Shown here: positions 27,201 to 35,550 of the stretch, one piece after another | Layout: every line of letters starts with the position of its first letter | How positions within the stretch are numbered: position 1 is the stretch's first letter | Assembly: GCA_905215405.1 (NCBI GenBank) | Contig: CAJMQE010000027.1 | Span: forward strand, 1-41,459 | Direction of reading: 5' to 3' | Source: an uncultured bacterium | Lineage (GTDB): Bacteria > Bacillota > Clostridia > Lachnospirales > Lachnospiraceae | Length of the DNA: 41,459 nt | Made by a program: the position numbers and the translations under genes | Notes under the pieces: model-generated | The model's input: only the letters and a program-made list of their open reading frames with translations | Database searches by the model: none | Told to the model about the DNA's origin: nothing

Positions 27201-30200
27201 CTGCATATGTAGGATCGACATCCGCAGCAATCCCACGTCCTGTATCTTTTCCTGTATAGAATCCCATCAGCATCTTTCCAGTTGCTGCATCATGAATCTC
27301 TACATGATAAGTGGCATTGTCATGTTCATGTACCTGCATGATTTCAAGTCCCGGATTCCATGATACAAAATCCGATACATGTAGTGCATCGCCATGTCCT
27401 AGACCTGTACAGTATTTTAAAGTTCCATCATGGTCGATCACAAGTGATCCATAAATAATTTCATCCTTACCATCATTATCAATATCGTTGACACTGACCT
27501 GATGATCTCCCTGTCCTTCATACTGGGATCCATTTTCCATATCGGCTGTATCAAATGCCCAGTATTCCTGAAGTTTACCATCTTTAAATGAATAAGCTGT
27601 CAGTGCTGTTCTTGTATAATATCCTCTACAAAATACTGCATAAGGATGTTCTCCATCCAGATATGCAATACAGGAGAGAAATCTGTCTACTCTGTTTCCA
27701 TAGCTATCGCCCCAGTTATAAGTTCCTCTGGCTGGTTTGTAATCAATAGTATCTACTGCTTTTCCTGTTTCTCCGTTAAAGATTGTCAAATATTCAGGTC
27801 CATCCAGAATGTATCCACTCGCATTTCTGTAATCGGCTGTTGCATCTCCGATGACTTCACCTGTTCCATCCTTCGTACCATCCGCAGTCTTACACATAAT
27901 TTCTGCTTTTCCATCACCATCCATATCCCATACCTGGAACTGGGTATAATGTGCTCCTGACCGGATATTAATGCCAAGATCGATTCTCCATAATTTTGTT
28001 AAAGAACCTGTTCCCATATCAATATCATAAGCATCCAGGATTGTTGTCCCCGTGTACCCTTTCTGTGAATTATCATGTGCATTATCCGGCGTCCATTTAA
28101 CGATCAGCTCATATTTCCCATCGCCATCCAGATCACCAACTGACATATCGTTGGATACGTAACTGCATGAACTTCCATCTGGCATTGTCTGTGGTTCAGG
28201 ACAATCCAGCGTAAGTTCCAGATACTGCTGTCCCCATACGACTGTATCCTGTGGAGTAAGTCCCAGTGCAGCATCTTTATTTCCTTCTACTCTGTAAATA
28301 TCTGCTGCTGTACCCTGTTCATCAATATAATTGGTAACTGCTGTATCTGTCAGTTTTGTTCCGTTTTTATAAATGCTGTAAACCGCATCATTTCCATCTC
28401 CTGAAAATGATCTCCAGCTCAAATATACACCTGTGCTGCCTGCAGTATCTCTGATCTGTGCTCCTGCATCACCTGAAAGATCCACTGCAACCAGTGCACG
28501 ATCCGTAAGTTTCTCTGCCTGCTGCTGTTGCAGTTCCCCTGTGATCTGTGATTGTGCGGCTGCTGACATTTCTCCGGTTCCGCCTGCATTTACTGCTGCA
28601 ACTTTGTAATACCATACTACATTTGCTGTTGCATCCGGATCTGTATCTGTATAGGAATTTGTATAGGATTCTCCTATTTTTTCATAACCTGTAAATCCTT
28701 CCTGATCTTCTGCTACATCAGAACGGTAGACAATATATTTCAGGACATCCGGTACTGTCTTCCATTCCAGTTTCATGGCTGCTGTAGCTGATTCCTTTAC
28801 TACAAGATCCTGTGGTGCTGCTGGAACTTCTTTGTTCTCATCCTTCATAACGATGGAAAGAATATTGCTCTGTGCTGATTCTGTTCCATCTGTAAGAACT
28901 GCTGTCACATAGTATTCATAAGTTTCTCCAACGTGTGCCGTAAATGGCATTGTTGTTGCAGAACTTTTATTTTCCTGTGTAATGCTGCTGATCTTTGTAA
29001 AATCTTTATCCGATTCAGCTTTTCTATAAATATTATAGGACTCAGCATTTTCAGTATCGTTCCAGTTCAGAAGAAAGTTTGCATTCTCTCCTTCAAATGT
29101 GAGTTCCTGATAGGTAAGACCTGTTGGTGCCAGAGAAAGTGGTGTGATTTCCAGACCGTTGATATAGGCATTTGTGCCTCCAACGCCTACATTCAGCTGT
29201 CCATCCATGACTCTAACTGTCTTACTCAGTGTAGCCGCTGACTGCTTTGTAGAAATCGTACCGATTGCCTCCCCTTCTGCTGTATAAGATGCCTTGATCG
29301 TACTTGTGCCAGACATCAGATCACAGGCTGTTATTTTAATTTCATAGTCACCATTTGGCAGGTCAACAGCAAATTCACCTGCGCCAAGACAGAAATCATC
29401 CGTCATTGCATTTGAAGATCCACTGCCATTATTTGCTCTGTAACGGCCATTTCCAGGTGCTTTTCCATCTACCCAGCCAAATCCTGTATCCGTGCTGTAT
29501 ATCTGGTCTGCAGTTACCTGCTGCCATCCATCAAGTGTAGGATTCTCTGCGCTCTGACAGAAATCATACTTGTAAAGGGATGATTTTGTCGTTACAAGAA
29601 CAGGTACTGCCTTCTGTCCTGTTCCTCTGGCATTAAATCCTGCAACTGCATAGGCATAAGTTTTTCCACCCTCACAGCTGTTATCTGTAAACTTTCCATT
29701 CGTGCTTACTGAGTATCTTTCAGCACTGGAAAAATCAACATCTGCTGCAGTCTGCCCGCTCTGCATTTCCTGTCTGTATATGTAATAAAGCTCAGAATCA
29801 TCTGCAGTGTCCCAGGAAATGCTGACACTTGAAGCGCCTACTGACGTTGCTTTCAGTCCCTGTGGCTGTGCCGGAAGCTGATCTGGGATCTCCATTTCCG
29901 GAATTGCAGCAGATAAAGCTGAAAGCTGTCCCGTTGGATCTTCTTTGATCAGGTTTGCTACGATCTGTGCAAATTTGTAAGCTCCATAATATTGGAGATG
30001 TGTTGCATCACTGGCTCCACCTGCATAGGCACCATCTGGATAATCTCCAGCTGCCAGCTGCAAAAACAGTGACTTGGATCCTTCGATTCCAAACTGCTCA
30101 CAAAGTGCACTGGATTCTTTACCGAGATCCAGCACTGGTACATTTTGTTCTGCGCCCATCTGCAGCATGATCTGACGATATTCATTAAAGCTGATATTAA

Positions 30201-31380
30201 AGGTACCGTCTGCATTATAACTGTATCTGGCTACTGGGGTTACAAGGATTGGTGTACCACCTCTCTGTTTGACACCATCTATGTATTTCTGGATCCAGTC
30301 TGCAAATTCATCGGTTCCAACATAACGATTCGGTCTTACATAAGTAGCATCATTATGTCCCCACTGAACCAGTACATAATCGCCTGTCTTCACATCCTCT
30401 AACAGATCATCCAGCTTTCCCTCTTCGACAAATGACTTTGAACTTCTGCCGCCAATTGCCCGGTTCTCGATAATTGCAGAGTCCGTTTCATATGTCTTTG
30501 CCTGAGAATAGTTGCAGTCTGCACAGGATTCTTCCTGTGTATTTTCCGAACCGGCAAAGAATTTATAAAGGACCTGGCCCCATCCTGTCTGTGGATAATA
30601 ATAGGAGTCATAACTCTGAACGGTAGAATCCGACGCAATAAATACTGTCGGTTTCTCTCCCGCAGGTCTGACCGCCTGTTTCTGTAACGTAACACTGCTG
30701 ACATAAACAGATTTCTCTGAGGCATCTGCCTCTGTTGTTACGGAAGTCGCCGTTGATGTCTCGAGGAATTTCAGGTTCAGTGTGCCATCGGTCAGACATG
30801 CCGTATAACTCTTCTTCATGGTCTTTCCTGCACCAACACTGATATCTGATACCTTTGTAATGTCTTCTGCTTCCAGTGCTACTGTCAGATCATTTTCAGT
30901 CGGATTGACCAGTTCCACTGTTACTGTATAATCTGCATTTTCCAGATTGAAATCAAGAGTAGAGGTATCTTCATAGGTATAGACACCATATCCTGTACTC
31001 TCTGTCTCTGTCCAGATCTTACTGTTAATCTTCAGGTAATCCTCTGCATCCGTTACAAAATCTGATGCTCCCTGTGTGATTTTTGCTTCTCTTGGATAAT
31101 ATCTGTGATCCTGCCAGCCTTTGGCTTCTTCATCATATGTGACATCACTGAACCCATACCCCTTTGCAGAATCAAAAACGGTGGATTTATTCACGTCCTT
31201 GTCTGCACCAAATGCGTATGTTCTGCTTTCTGCATAAGTATCCTGTTTTGTTTCTCCTCTTACAGCTACACTCGTAAAATCAAAAAAGGACATACTTCCG
31301 ACTGCAAGTGTTATTGCAGTTACCACAGATACGCCCTTTTTTATTTCTCTTTTGAATTTGGATAACCTTAGATGATACAT
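24283..31380 (-). CDS. Giant cell-surface rhamnogalacturonan enzyme: CE12 acetylesterase + PL11 lyase
   Basis: A 2365-residue exported protein. Layout (residues approximate): signal peptide 1-42; GYGF-type beta module 50-235; CE12 esterase 244-485 with S252 (IASDST), N343 (GHND), D458 and H461; FN3 505-597; second GYGF-type module 603-750; FN3 750-845 and 852-945; PL11 rhamnogalacturonan lyase 957-1575, with calcium-type loops DLDGDGKYE, DMDGDGKAE and DIDNDGKDE; FN3 1576-1690; three Big_4-like Ig domains 1700-1930; third GYGF-type module 1935-2095; Big_2 domain 2100-2180; PETTPTQ repeats; Ser/Thr-rich stretch; TGDHNSP, one membrane helix and RRKNKK at the C-terminus. The end resembles a non-canonical sortase or membrane anchor. 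The ribosome site AAGGAGG is strong. It should deacetylate and then cleave the backbone outside the cell. FN3, Ig and module calls rest on pattern only. Confidence 0.92.
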   Translation of the reverse strand: MYHLRLSKFKREIKKGVSVVTAITLAVGSMSFFDFTSVAVRGETKQDTYAESRTYAFGADKDVNKSTVFDSAKGYGFSDVTYDEEAKGWQDHRYYPREAKITQGASDFVTDAEDYLKINSKIWTETESTGYGVYTYEDTSTLDFNLENADYTVTVELVNPTENDLTVALEAEDITKVSDISVGAGKTMKKSYTACLTDGTLNLKFLETSTATSVTTEADASEKSVYVSSVTLQKQAVRPAGEKPTVFIASDSTVQSYDSYYYPQTGWGQVLYKFFAGSENTQEESCADCNYSQAKTYETDSAIIENRAIGGRSSKSFVEEGKLDDLLEDVKTGDYVLVQWGHNDATYVRPNRYVGTDEFADWIQKYIDGVKQRGGTPILVTPVARYSYNADGTFNISFNEYRQIMLQMGAEQNVPVLDLGKESSALCEQFGIEGSKSLFLQLAAGDYPDGAYAGGASDATHLQYYGAYKFAQIVANLIKEDPTGQLSALSAAIPEMEIPDQLPAQPQGLKATSVGASSVSISWDTADDSELYYIYRQEMQSGQTAADVDFSSAERYSVSTNGKFTDNSCEGGKTYAYAVAGFNARGTGQKAVPVLVTTKSSLYKYDFCQSAENPTLDGWQQVTADQIYSTDTGFGWVDGKAPGNGRYRANNGSGSSNAMTDDFCLGAGEFAVDLPNGDYEIKITACDLMSGTSTIKASYTAEGEAIGTISTKQSAATLSKTVRVMDGQLNVGVGGTNAYINGLEITPLSLAPTGLTYQELTFEGENANFLLNWNDTENAESYNIYRKAESDKDFTKISSITQENKSSATTMPFTAHVGETYEYYVTAVLTDGTESAQSNILSIVMKDENKEVPAAPQDLVVKESATAAMKLEWKTVPDVLKYIVYRSDVAEDQEGFTGYEKIGESYTNSYTDTDPDATANVVWYYKVAAVNAGGTGEMSAAAQSQITGELQQQQAEKLTDRALVAVDLSGDAGAQIRDTAGSTGVYLSWRSFSGDGNDAVYSIYKNGTKLTDTAVTNYIDEQGTAADIYRVEGNKDAALGLTPQDTVVWGQQYLELTLDCPEPQTMPDGSSCSYVSNDMSVGDLDGDGKYELIVKWTPDNAHDNSQKGYTGTTILDAYDIDMGTGSLTKLWRIDLGINIRSGAHYTQFQVWDMDGDGKAEIMCKTADGTKDGTGEVIGDATADYRNASGYILDGPEYLTIFNGETGKAVDTIDYKPARGTYNWGDSYGNRVDRFLSCIAYLDGEHPYAVFCRGYYTRTALTAYSFKDGKLQEYWAFDTADMENGSQYEGQGDHQVSVNDIDNDGKDEIIYGSLVIDHDGTLKYCTGLGHGDALHVSDFVSWNPGLEIMQVHEHDNATYHVEIHDAATGKMLMGFYTGKDTGRGIAADVDPTYAGAEYWSIAGPAYMGGDEPAWNSTDGGMFTTEDAAFNEDVETISPVTPPSNFSILWDGDLMSETLDHDFNEADYIPLSVNITKWDYENQQDNLIFKSSDVLTNNGTKGNAGLVADLLGDWREEIIVRSAADTNKIRIYTTTIPTEYSEPCLMENHAYRVGIAWQNVGYNQPAHTDYLLSEGLITAQLSLEDTTKNSATIDFTKALDGVNGHSVEGYEIYRASRGKKEEQTDSGQTQTEADKDSALTYEKIASLSLSDLEQVKDGVYCYTDQGTDGAGLDSDTVYVYKIAAIVDGKTSYMSRTLTMTTLADISQICDFTLPDLAQNTILADGQTLNDLLPSEISVIDIDGRKTTAAVTWDVSAVKLDQVGTYKVTGSVAGYPEPIEKTLRIIENKITGYDPFEDITVVKNSELTLPQTATIHYLNQETKQEEISWNSDDYDLATPGTYTVTGKTASLDKVEVKVIVKDNYIVSLADTVAETAYGRKAVLPETVTATYADGTVKEVPVTWKGDVDTTSIGTVSLLGSVSGFDKDAVAQIQIVNEIYEQFDFGISDSTGADDWTTVTVNPKGGKNTLDVLGSSYTADKGYGFLNGASVMQGRDEGVTSTGILPTAVCRDFALSAGETFAVDVPDGEYTVEVVSSSVYKSSLKVTIEDNAALSISNAANNYTVGTQIVTVTDGQMDFVFDASTTSRMAAIRIRKNATSLEDVKAKELNLSSKEITLEEGKTATLTATTDLAFDKTVIWSSSDESIVKVDENGSLTAVSVGSATITAECDSCTNTCAVTVKKAETQPETQPTQPETTPTQPETTPTQPETTPTQPETTPTQPETTPTQPETTPTQPETTPTQPETTPTQPETTPTQPETTPTQPQSTSTQAETSSAQLPTESQSQLNSSAATQETSSEQTGAMNVGKGQNGNGGAGNGKADGSDAATQKVATGDHNSPVVYMFIIGVAGALCIYLSRTRRKNKKGNIQ
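24601..24810 (-). repeat. Ten 21-bp repeats encoding PETTPTQ wall-spanning linker
   Basis: Ten consecutive 21-bp units encode PETTPTQ and differ only at three third-codon-type positions. The Pro/Thr-rich rod probably spans the peptidoglycan. Silent variation among copies shows selection on the peptide or gene-conversion history; copy number is expected to vary between strains. Confidence 0.95.
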
Positions 31381-31451
31381 AGCTCCTCCTTACATGGAAA
31401 TAGGTAAATATTACTTTTTGTTGCGCTGTAAAACTGATGTCCATAATTAGT

Positions 31452-31457
31452 ATTATA
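31452..31457 (-). promoter_or_regulatory. -10 box of the lyase operon
   Basis: TATAAT on the minus strand lies about 72 bp before the lyase ATG, with a weak -35 region. The shared 17-bp element ends 17 bp upstream of this box, the position of a class II activator site overlapping -35. Confidence 0.5.
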
Positions 31458-31474
31458 GATAAGTCGGATAAGCT

Positions 31475-31491
31475 ATTCTATTCAATTTGGT
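31475..31491. promoter_or_regulatory. Candidate AraC operator, copy 2
   Basis: ATTCTATTCAATTTGGT matches the element at 21221-21237 in 15 of 17 positions and lies at the -35 position of the lyase promoter. The match links the two operons to one regulator, probably the AraC protein. Confidence 0.4.
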
Positions 31492-31528
31492 TTCAATACT
31501 GTGCAAAAATGACCCTTTAAATCCAGTT

Positions 31529-31567
31529 AAAAAAAACGGAAAATCCTGTCTGAATTTTCCGTTTTTA
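31529..31567. terminator. Intrinsic terminator after the first zinc-ribbon gene
   Basis: AAAAAACGGAAAAT pairs with ATTTTCCGTTTTT around a 9-nt loop, with A/T tracts on both sides. On the minus strand it ends the zinc-ribbon gene that stops at 31606, insulating it from the lyase operon. Confidence 0.88.
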
Positions 31568-31605
31568 TAAAACTCAAATGTTATAATATGGCATTCCAGC
31601 CTACT

Positions 31606-33633
31606 TTAATACGTCTTTCCGAATCCCGCAACATTTCCATCTGCCTGGCAGATACAATTTCCGCTTTCTGACGTTACAAGATCTTTATACATTTCTGCAC
31701 CATCTGTGTAACCAAAAAGACTGCTCCAACCATAATATAGATCTGTCTGTCCCTTTACTGTCAGATAGGACTCATGTGAAAGGGAACCATCTGCTTTTAA
31801 CATGACTCTTCTGAAGCAAACAGGGAAATATACCTTTGTTTCTGAAAAGCTTTTACCAAATGTGCCACCCAGTCCGGTTGCACTGACATTTGCAGAATAT
31901 ACCATATAAAGTGTATAGCTGCTGGAATATCCGCTAGTATTCTTTGGTGTCAGAAGATAAGTTCCTTCAAATGAAAGTTCGCCATAGGACACACCATAAT
32001 CACTGTTGATCTGGGCAAATTGAGAATCGATCATGTCCTTTGCTTCCTTTTTCAGAGCTGTCATCTTATCATCCGGTACCTGTTTTATGTCCGTTACATA
32101 TTCATCAACCTTATCGCAGGTATATACTTTGCTCGTCTCTGTAAATATATATCCATTCTGCAGTGCACGATCCTTCGAAACATCTACTGTGACTGTAAAA
32201 GTATCTCCCTTGGATAAGCCACTGTCTTTATCTGCATCAAAATAGAGTTTCTGCAGAAAATCATCTGAACTGTCTGCAGTATTTTTTAATGATGCTCTTG
32301 CATTCGGTGCTGTTCCTGAAAATGTTACATTCAGATAATCAAATGGATCCACTTCTGTAATTGCCTCAAGATCTGATACGGTGTATTTTTTTGAATTGCA
32401 GACCAGCTTGACCCCACCAAGGCTCTTTGCCATTGATTTGCTTTCTCTGACCTTCAACGTAACCGTATCGCCGTTTGACAGGTTGGATGACTGACTGAAA
32501 CTGCAGGTCAGATTCGTATCATCTTCCACTCTCGCCATGACTTCAACGGCAGCTGCATTTCCGATCAAACTAATATCTCCGTCCGGTACCTTTTTTCCCT
32601 GTGCCTTCAGGATCGCTTTCGTAAGCCCATCTTCATCCAGCTCATACTCCGCTTTTCCCACTGAATTATATCCTGTAAATTTGACAGTAATATAATCATT
32701 TACATTGATTGTTTTTTTCATATTCATAATTACTGCTACCGCTACAATTAAGATCAAGACTGCAACAGCAACACCAGCGCCAATCAGCTTATTTCTGCCG
32801 ACTTTGCTGACAAACTCACTAAATCCGGATTTTTTCTCCGGTTGAGCTCCTGGATTTCCCCAGATTCCCTGTTCCTGTCCGATTGAAGCATTGGTTCCGG
32901 CACCCGCTTTCATGTTCCTCTGTACTGTACCTGCTGAAGATTTGACTTGATTTACTGCTGTACCTGTTTGATCAGATCTGCCTGCCTGTACTTCTTTCAT
33001 TCCCGAAGCACTGCCTGAACCAACTGATTGCTGTGATTCATTTCCATGTGGTTGTGCTGTCTGAATAACCGCTTTTTCTGCTCCAGCAACCGGCTTTCCA
33101 TCTGTCTGTACTTCCGGCTTTGTTCCTGCCTTTACAACTGGTTCTGTTCCTGTCTTTGCAACTGGTTCTGTTCCTGTCTCTGCAGCTGGTTCTGTTCCTG
33201 CCTTTGCAGCTGGTTCTGCCTCTGTCTTCGTAGCCAGCTTGATTTCTGGATTTGTTTCTGGATTTGTTGCCGGATTTGTTTCTGAATTGCCTACTACTTT
33301 TGCAGCCATTTTACTGGCTGTTTCTGCCTGTGACTCCGTTCCTATCTCAGTTTCTGGCTTTCTATTCGTCTGTGCATTCAGCTCTGTATCTGCATTGATC
33401 TGTGCCCTTACATCCTGTTCTAAATTTTCTTTTGTATCTGTTCCCACATCAGCCGGGTTCATCTGTGAAAATGTCTGCTTTTGTTCTTCTTTTCCCTCTG
33501 CATTTTCTGCTTTTACTGCATTATCAGGTCTGAATTCCTGCTTTTTTGCCACCGGAAGTGCCCTGGTTCCGCAGTTCTTGCAGAAAACATCCTCATCCTG
33601 CATCTGTTTCCCGCAATTTTTACAATATTTCAT
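31606..33633 (-). CDS. Zinc-ribbon single-pass membrane protein of unknown function (paralog 1)
   Basis: A 675-residue protein. A CxxC-x10-CxxC zinc ribbon (YCKNCG and FCKNCG) is at the N-terminus. A long Thr/Glu/Ala/Lys-rich low-complexity linker follows to about residue 265, with five 8-residue GTEPVAKT-type repeats. One membrane helix is at about 285-310. The outside part has two related beta domains (DYITVKFTGY and DYLNVTFSGT openings) and a C-terminal domain ending near FGYTDGAEMYKDL. The layout recalls TcaA/YvbJ-type zinc-ribbon membrane proteins, but I recognise no catalytic motif. The ATG at 33633 has GGAGG 6 nt upstream and matches the paralog start. It shares its leader layout with the neighbour at 33887-35488. 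Confidence 0.8.
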   Translation of the reverse strand: MKYCKNCGKQMQDEDVFCKNCGTRALPVAKKQEFRPDNAVKAENAEGKEEQKQTFSQMNPADVGTDTKENLEQDVRAQINADTELNAQTNRKPETEIGTESQAETASKMAAKVVGNSETNPATNPETNPEIKLATKTEAEPAAKAGTEPAAETGTEPVAKTGTEPVVKAGTKPEVQTDGKPVAGAEKAVIQTAQPHGNESQQSVGSGSASGMKEVQAGRSDQTGTAVNQVKSSAGTVQRNMKAGAGTNASIGQEQGIWGNPGAQPEKKSGFSEFVSKVGRNKLIGAGVAVAVLILIVAVAVIMNMKKTINVNDYITVKFTGYNSVGKAEYELDEDGLTKAILKAQGKKVPDGDISLIGNAAAVEVMARVEDDTNLTCSFSQSSNLSNGDTVTLKVRESKSMAKSLGGVKLVCNSKKYTVSDLEAITEVDPFDYLNVTFSGTAPNARASLKNTADSSDDFLQKLYFDADKDSGLSKGDTFTVTVDVSKDRALQNGYIFTETSKVYTCDKVDEYVTDIKQVPDDKMTALKKEAKDMIDSQFAQINSDYGVSYGELSFEGTYLLTPKNTSGYSSSYTLYMVYSANVSATGLGGTFGKSFSETKVYFPVCFRRVMLKADGSLSHESYLTVKGQTDLYYGWSSLFGYTDGAEMYKDLVTSESGNCICQADGNVAGFGKTY
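33116..33235 (-). repeat. Five 24-bp repeats in the linker of zinc-ribbon paralog 1
   Basis: Five successive 24-bp units encode an 8-residue GTEPVAKT-type motif. A run of 12-bp repeats encoding ETNP/ATNP follows at about 33240-33285. The second paralog lacks both, so the linker length evolves by repeat expansion. Confidence 0.85.
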
Positions 33634-33746
33634 ATCTGTCCTCCACAACATACATAAATTCAGTCGGTTTTTACCGCTTGATCAATGTTTAGGATACCAC
33701 CCATCCAATATTTTCCATATAGACTTTTAGTACTATGAATGCAAAA

Positions 33747-33779
33747 AGAGCAGAAGACCCTCAATGGATTTTCTGCTCT
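33747..33779 (-). terminator. Intrinsic terminator after zinc-ribbon paralog 2
   Basis: The stem AGAGCAGAA/TTCTGCTCT closes a 15-nt loop and is followed on the minus strand by TTTTTGC. It lies 107 bp past the stop of paralog 2 and upstream of paralog 1, so the two paralogs are separate transcription units. Confidence 0.75.
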
Positions 33780-33820
33780 CTTTTGATTCCGAACTACTTT
33801 TGTTCCTCTTTTATATTCTC

Positions 33821-33862
33821 ATTTACTATATCAAATTTACTGTATCGAATTTACTGTTTTCT
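33821..33862. repeat. 14-bp degenerate tandem repeat, three copies
   Basis: ATTTACTATATCAA, ATTTACTGTATCGA and ATTTACTGTTTTCT follow one another, with further decayed copies up to the stop codon of paralog 2. It lies in the 3' untranslated region of that gene. Confidence 0.65.
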
Positions 33863-33886
33863 ATTGACTGTTTGTATTGAATGTTT

Positions 33887-35488
33887 CTACTTACCGAACT
33901 CAGTAATATTTCCATCTACCTGATATGTATATCTGTCTTTTACTGTTGTAATAATTTCTTTATACATTTTTGCTCCATCTGTGTAACCAAACAGATTGCT
34001 CCAACCATAAGAAAGATCTGTACTTCCCTTAATTGTCAGATAAGAATCATGACTTACTGTTCCATCTGCCTTTAACAGCACACGCTGCATACATACTGGG
34101 AAATATACTTTTGTTTCCGCAAAGCTCTGACTAAATACATCTCCAGATCCCGTTGCACTGACATTGGCTGAAAATACAACATATACTGTATTATCATTAG
34201 AATAATAACTTGTTGTCTTAGGATTTAATACATAGGTTCCTTCAAATGTAAGTTCTCCGCATGTAACTCCATTCTTACTGTCGATTTCCGCAAAAGCTGA
34301 TTCGATTTTGTCCGTTGCATCTTTTTTCAGGGCAGTCATCTTGTCTTCTGGAATATCTGTTATATCTGTTACATATTCATCAACTTTGTCACATGTATAT
34401 TCTTTACTTGTTTCTGTAAGGATATATCCTTTTTTCAGTGCATCCTCTTTGTTTGCAGATACTTTTACAGTAATGGTATCTCCTGCTGAAATACCACTGC
34501 TCTTATCCGCACTAAAGTACAGGTTCTTTAAAAAACTATCTGAGCTATCTGCTGTATTCTTCAGGCTTACTGATGCATTTGGTGATGTTCCTGAAAATGT
34601 TACGTTCAGATAATCAAAAGGATCGATCTGTGTTGCTGCATCAAGATCTGATACTGTATACTCTTTGTCCTTGCTCACAAGGTTGATACCAAGGCTCTTT
34701 TCCAGTTCTTTACTACATGTTATTTTTAATGTTACCTTATCTCCATTAGAAAGATCCGATGTCTGACTCAGCTGATAATTCAGGTATGCGTCATTCTCTA
34801 CTTTTACCATGACCTGAAATGCTGATGAAAGACTGCTCAGAGAATTTAGATCACTTTCTGTTACCTTCTTGCCCTGTGCTTTTAAAATTGCCATAACAAG
34901 TGCGTCCTCATCGAGTTCACATTTTGCCTGACCAACTGTATCATATCCTGTAAATTTTACAGTAATATAATCGTTTATATTAACTTTCTTTTTCATGTTC
35001 AGAATCATTGCTACTGCTACAACCAGAACAACAACAGCCGCTGCTGCAATTCCGATTATTTTATTTTTACCTAATTTATTAATAAATGTCTGTGCGCCAG
35101 CTGGATTTACTTTTCTTTCATCCTGTCCCTGCATTTTGACCGGCTGCTGGTTGGCTTCCTGTGATGTCGTACTTACATTCTGTGCATCTGGCTGTACCGC
35201 CTTATCTGTTTTCTGTGTCTCCTGTACTGATGCCTGTACAGTTTCTGCTGACTGCTGTGTTTCTACATCTGCTGTCTGCTCTTTGTTTTCTGCCTTCTGC
35301 TGTGCTTCTGCTGGTTTCTGTGTTTCTTCAGTTACCTGCTTTTCTGCTTTCTCTTCTGTGTTTTCTGCTGTAAGAACATCTGCATTCTTATCTTCTGCCT
35401 GTGTTGCTGGCTCTGCCTTTGTTCCACAGTTATTGCAGAAAAGATCCTCATCACGCATCTGTTTTCCACATTTCTTACAATATTTCAT
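33887..35488 (-). CDS. Zinc-ribbon single-pass membrane protein of unknown function (paralog 2)
   Basis: A 533-residue paralog of the gene at 31606. It has the same zinc ribbon (YCKKCG and FCNNCG), a shorter Gln/Glu/Ala/Thr linker to about 145, and one membrane helix at about 150-172 followed by MKKKVNINDY. The same two beta domains and C-terminal domain follow, with high similarity along the outside part and divergence in the linker. The ATG at 35488 has GGAGGG 5 nt upstream. It has its own promoter, a leader hairpin and a terminator. A role in envelope sensing or stress is possible but unsupported. Confidence 0.8.
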   Translation of the reverse strand: MKYCKKCGKQMRDEDLFCNNCGTKAEPATQAEDKNADVLTAENTEEKAEKQVTEETQKPAEAQQKAENKEQTADVETQQSAETVQASVQETQKTDKAVQPDAQNVSTTSQEANQQPVKMQGQDERKVNPAGAQTFINKLGKNKIIGIAAAAVVVLVVAVAMILNMKKKVNINDYITVKFTGYDTVGQAKCELDEDALVMAILKAQGKKVTESDLNSLSSLSSAFQVMVKVENDAYLNYQLSQTSDLSNGDKVTLKITCSKELEKSLGINLVSKDKEYTVSDLDAATQIDPFDYLNVTFSGTSPNASVSLKNTADSSDSFLKNLYFSADKSSGISAGDTITVKVSANKEDALKKGYILTETSKEYTCDKVDEYVTDITDIPEDKMTALKKDATDKIESAFAEIDSKNGVTCGELTFEGTYVLNPKTTSYYSNDNTVYVVFSANVSATGSGDVFSQSFAETKVYFPVCMQRVLLKADGTVSHDSYLTIKGSTDLSYGWSNLFGYTDGAKMYKEIITTVKDRYTYQVDGNITEFGK

Positions 35489-35508
35489 TTTACCCTCCAC
35501 TACATACT

Positions 35509-35539
35509 GAAAAAAATTTCAGCCGGCTCTCCGCCGACT
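35509..35539 (-). terminator. Attenuator-like hairpin in the leader of zinc-ribbon paralog 2
   Basis: CAGTCGGC pairs with GCCGGCTG (one wobble) over a 5-nt loop and is followed on the minus strand by AAATTTTTTTC, all between the predicted promoter and the ribosome site. It has the form of an intrinsic terminator, so expression may depend on readthrough. Confidence 0.55.
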
Positions 35540-35550
35540 GAGACTAGTTT

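Noticed and set aside
33239..33730. Plus-strand frames rich in Cys/Ser/Phe opposite the zinc-ribbon linkers
   Set aside because: They are shadows of the low-complexity linker repeats.
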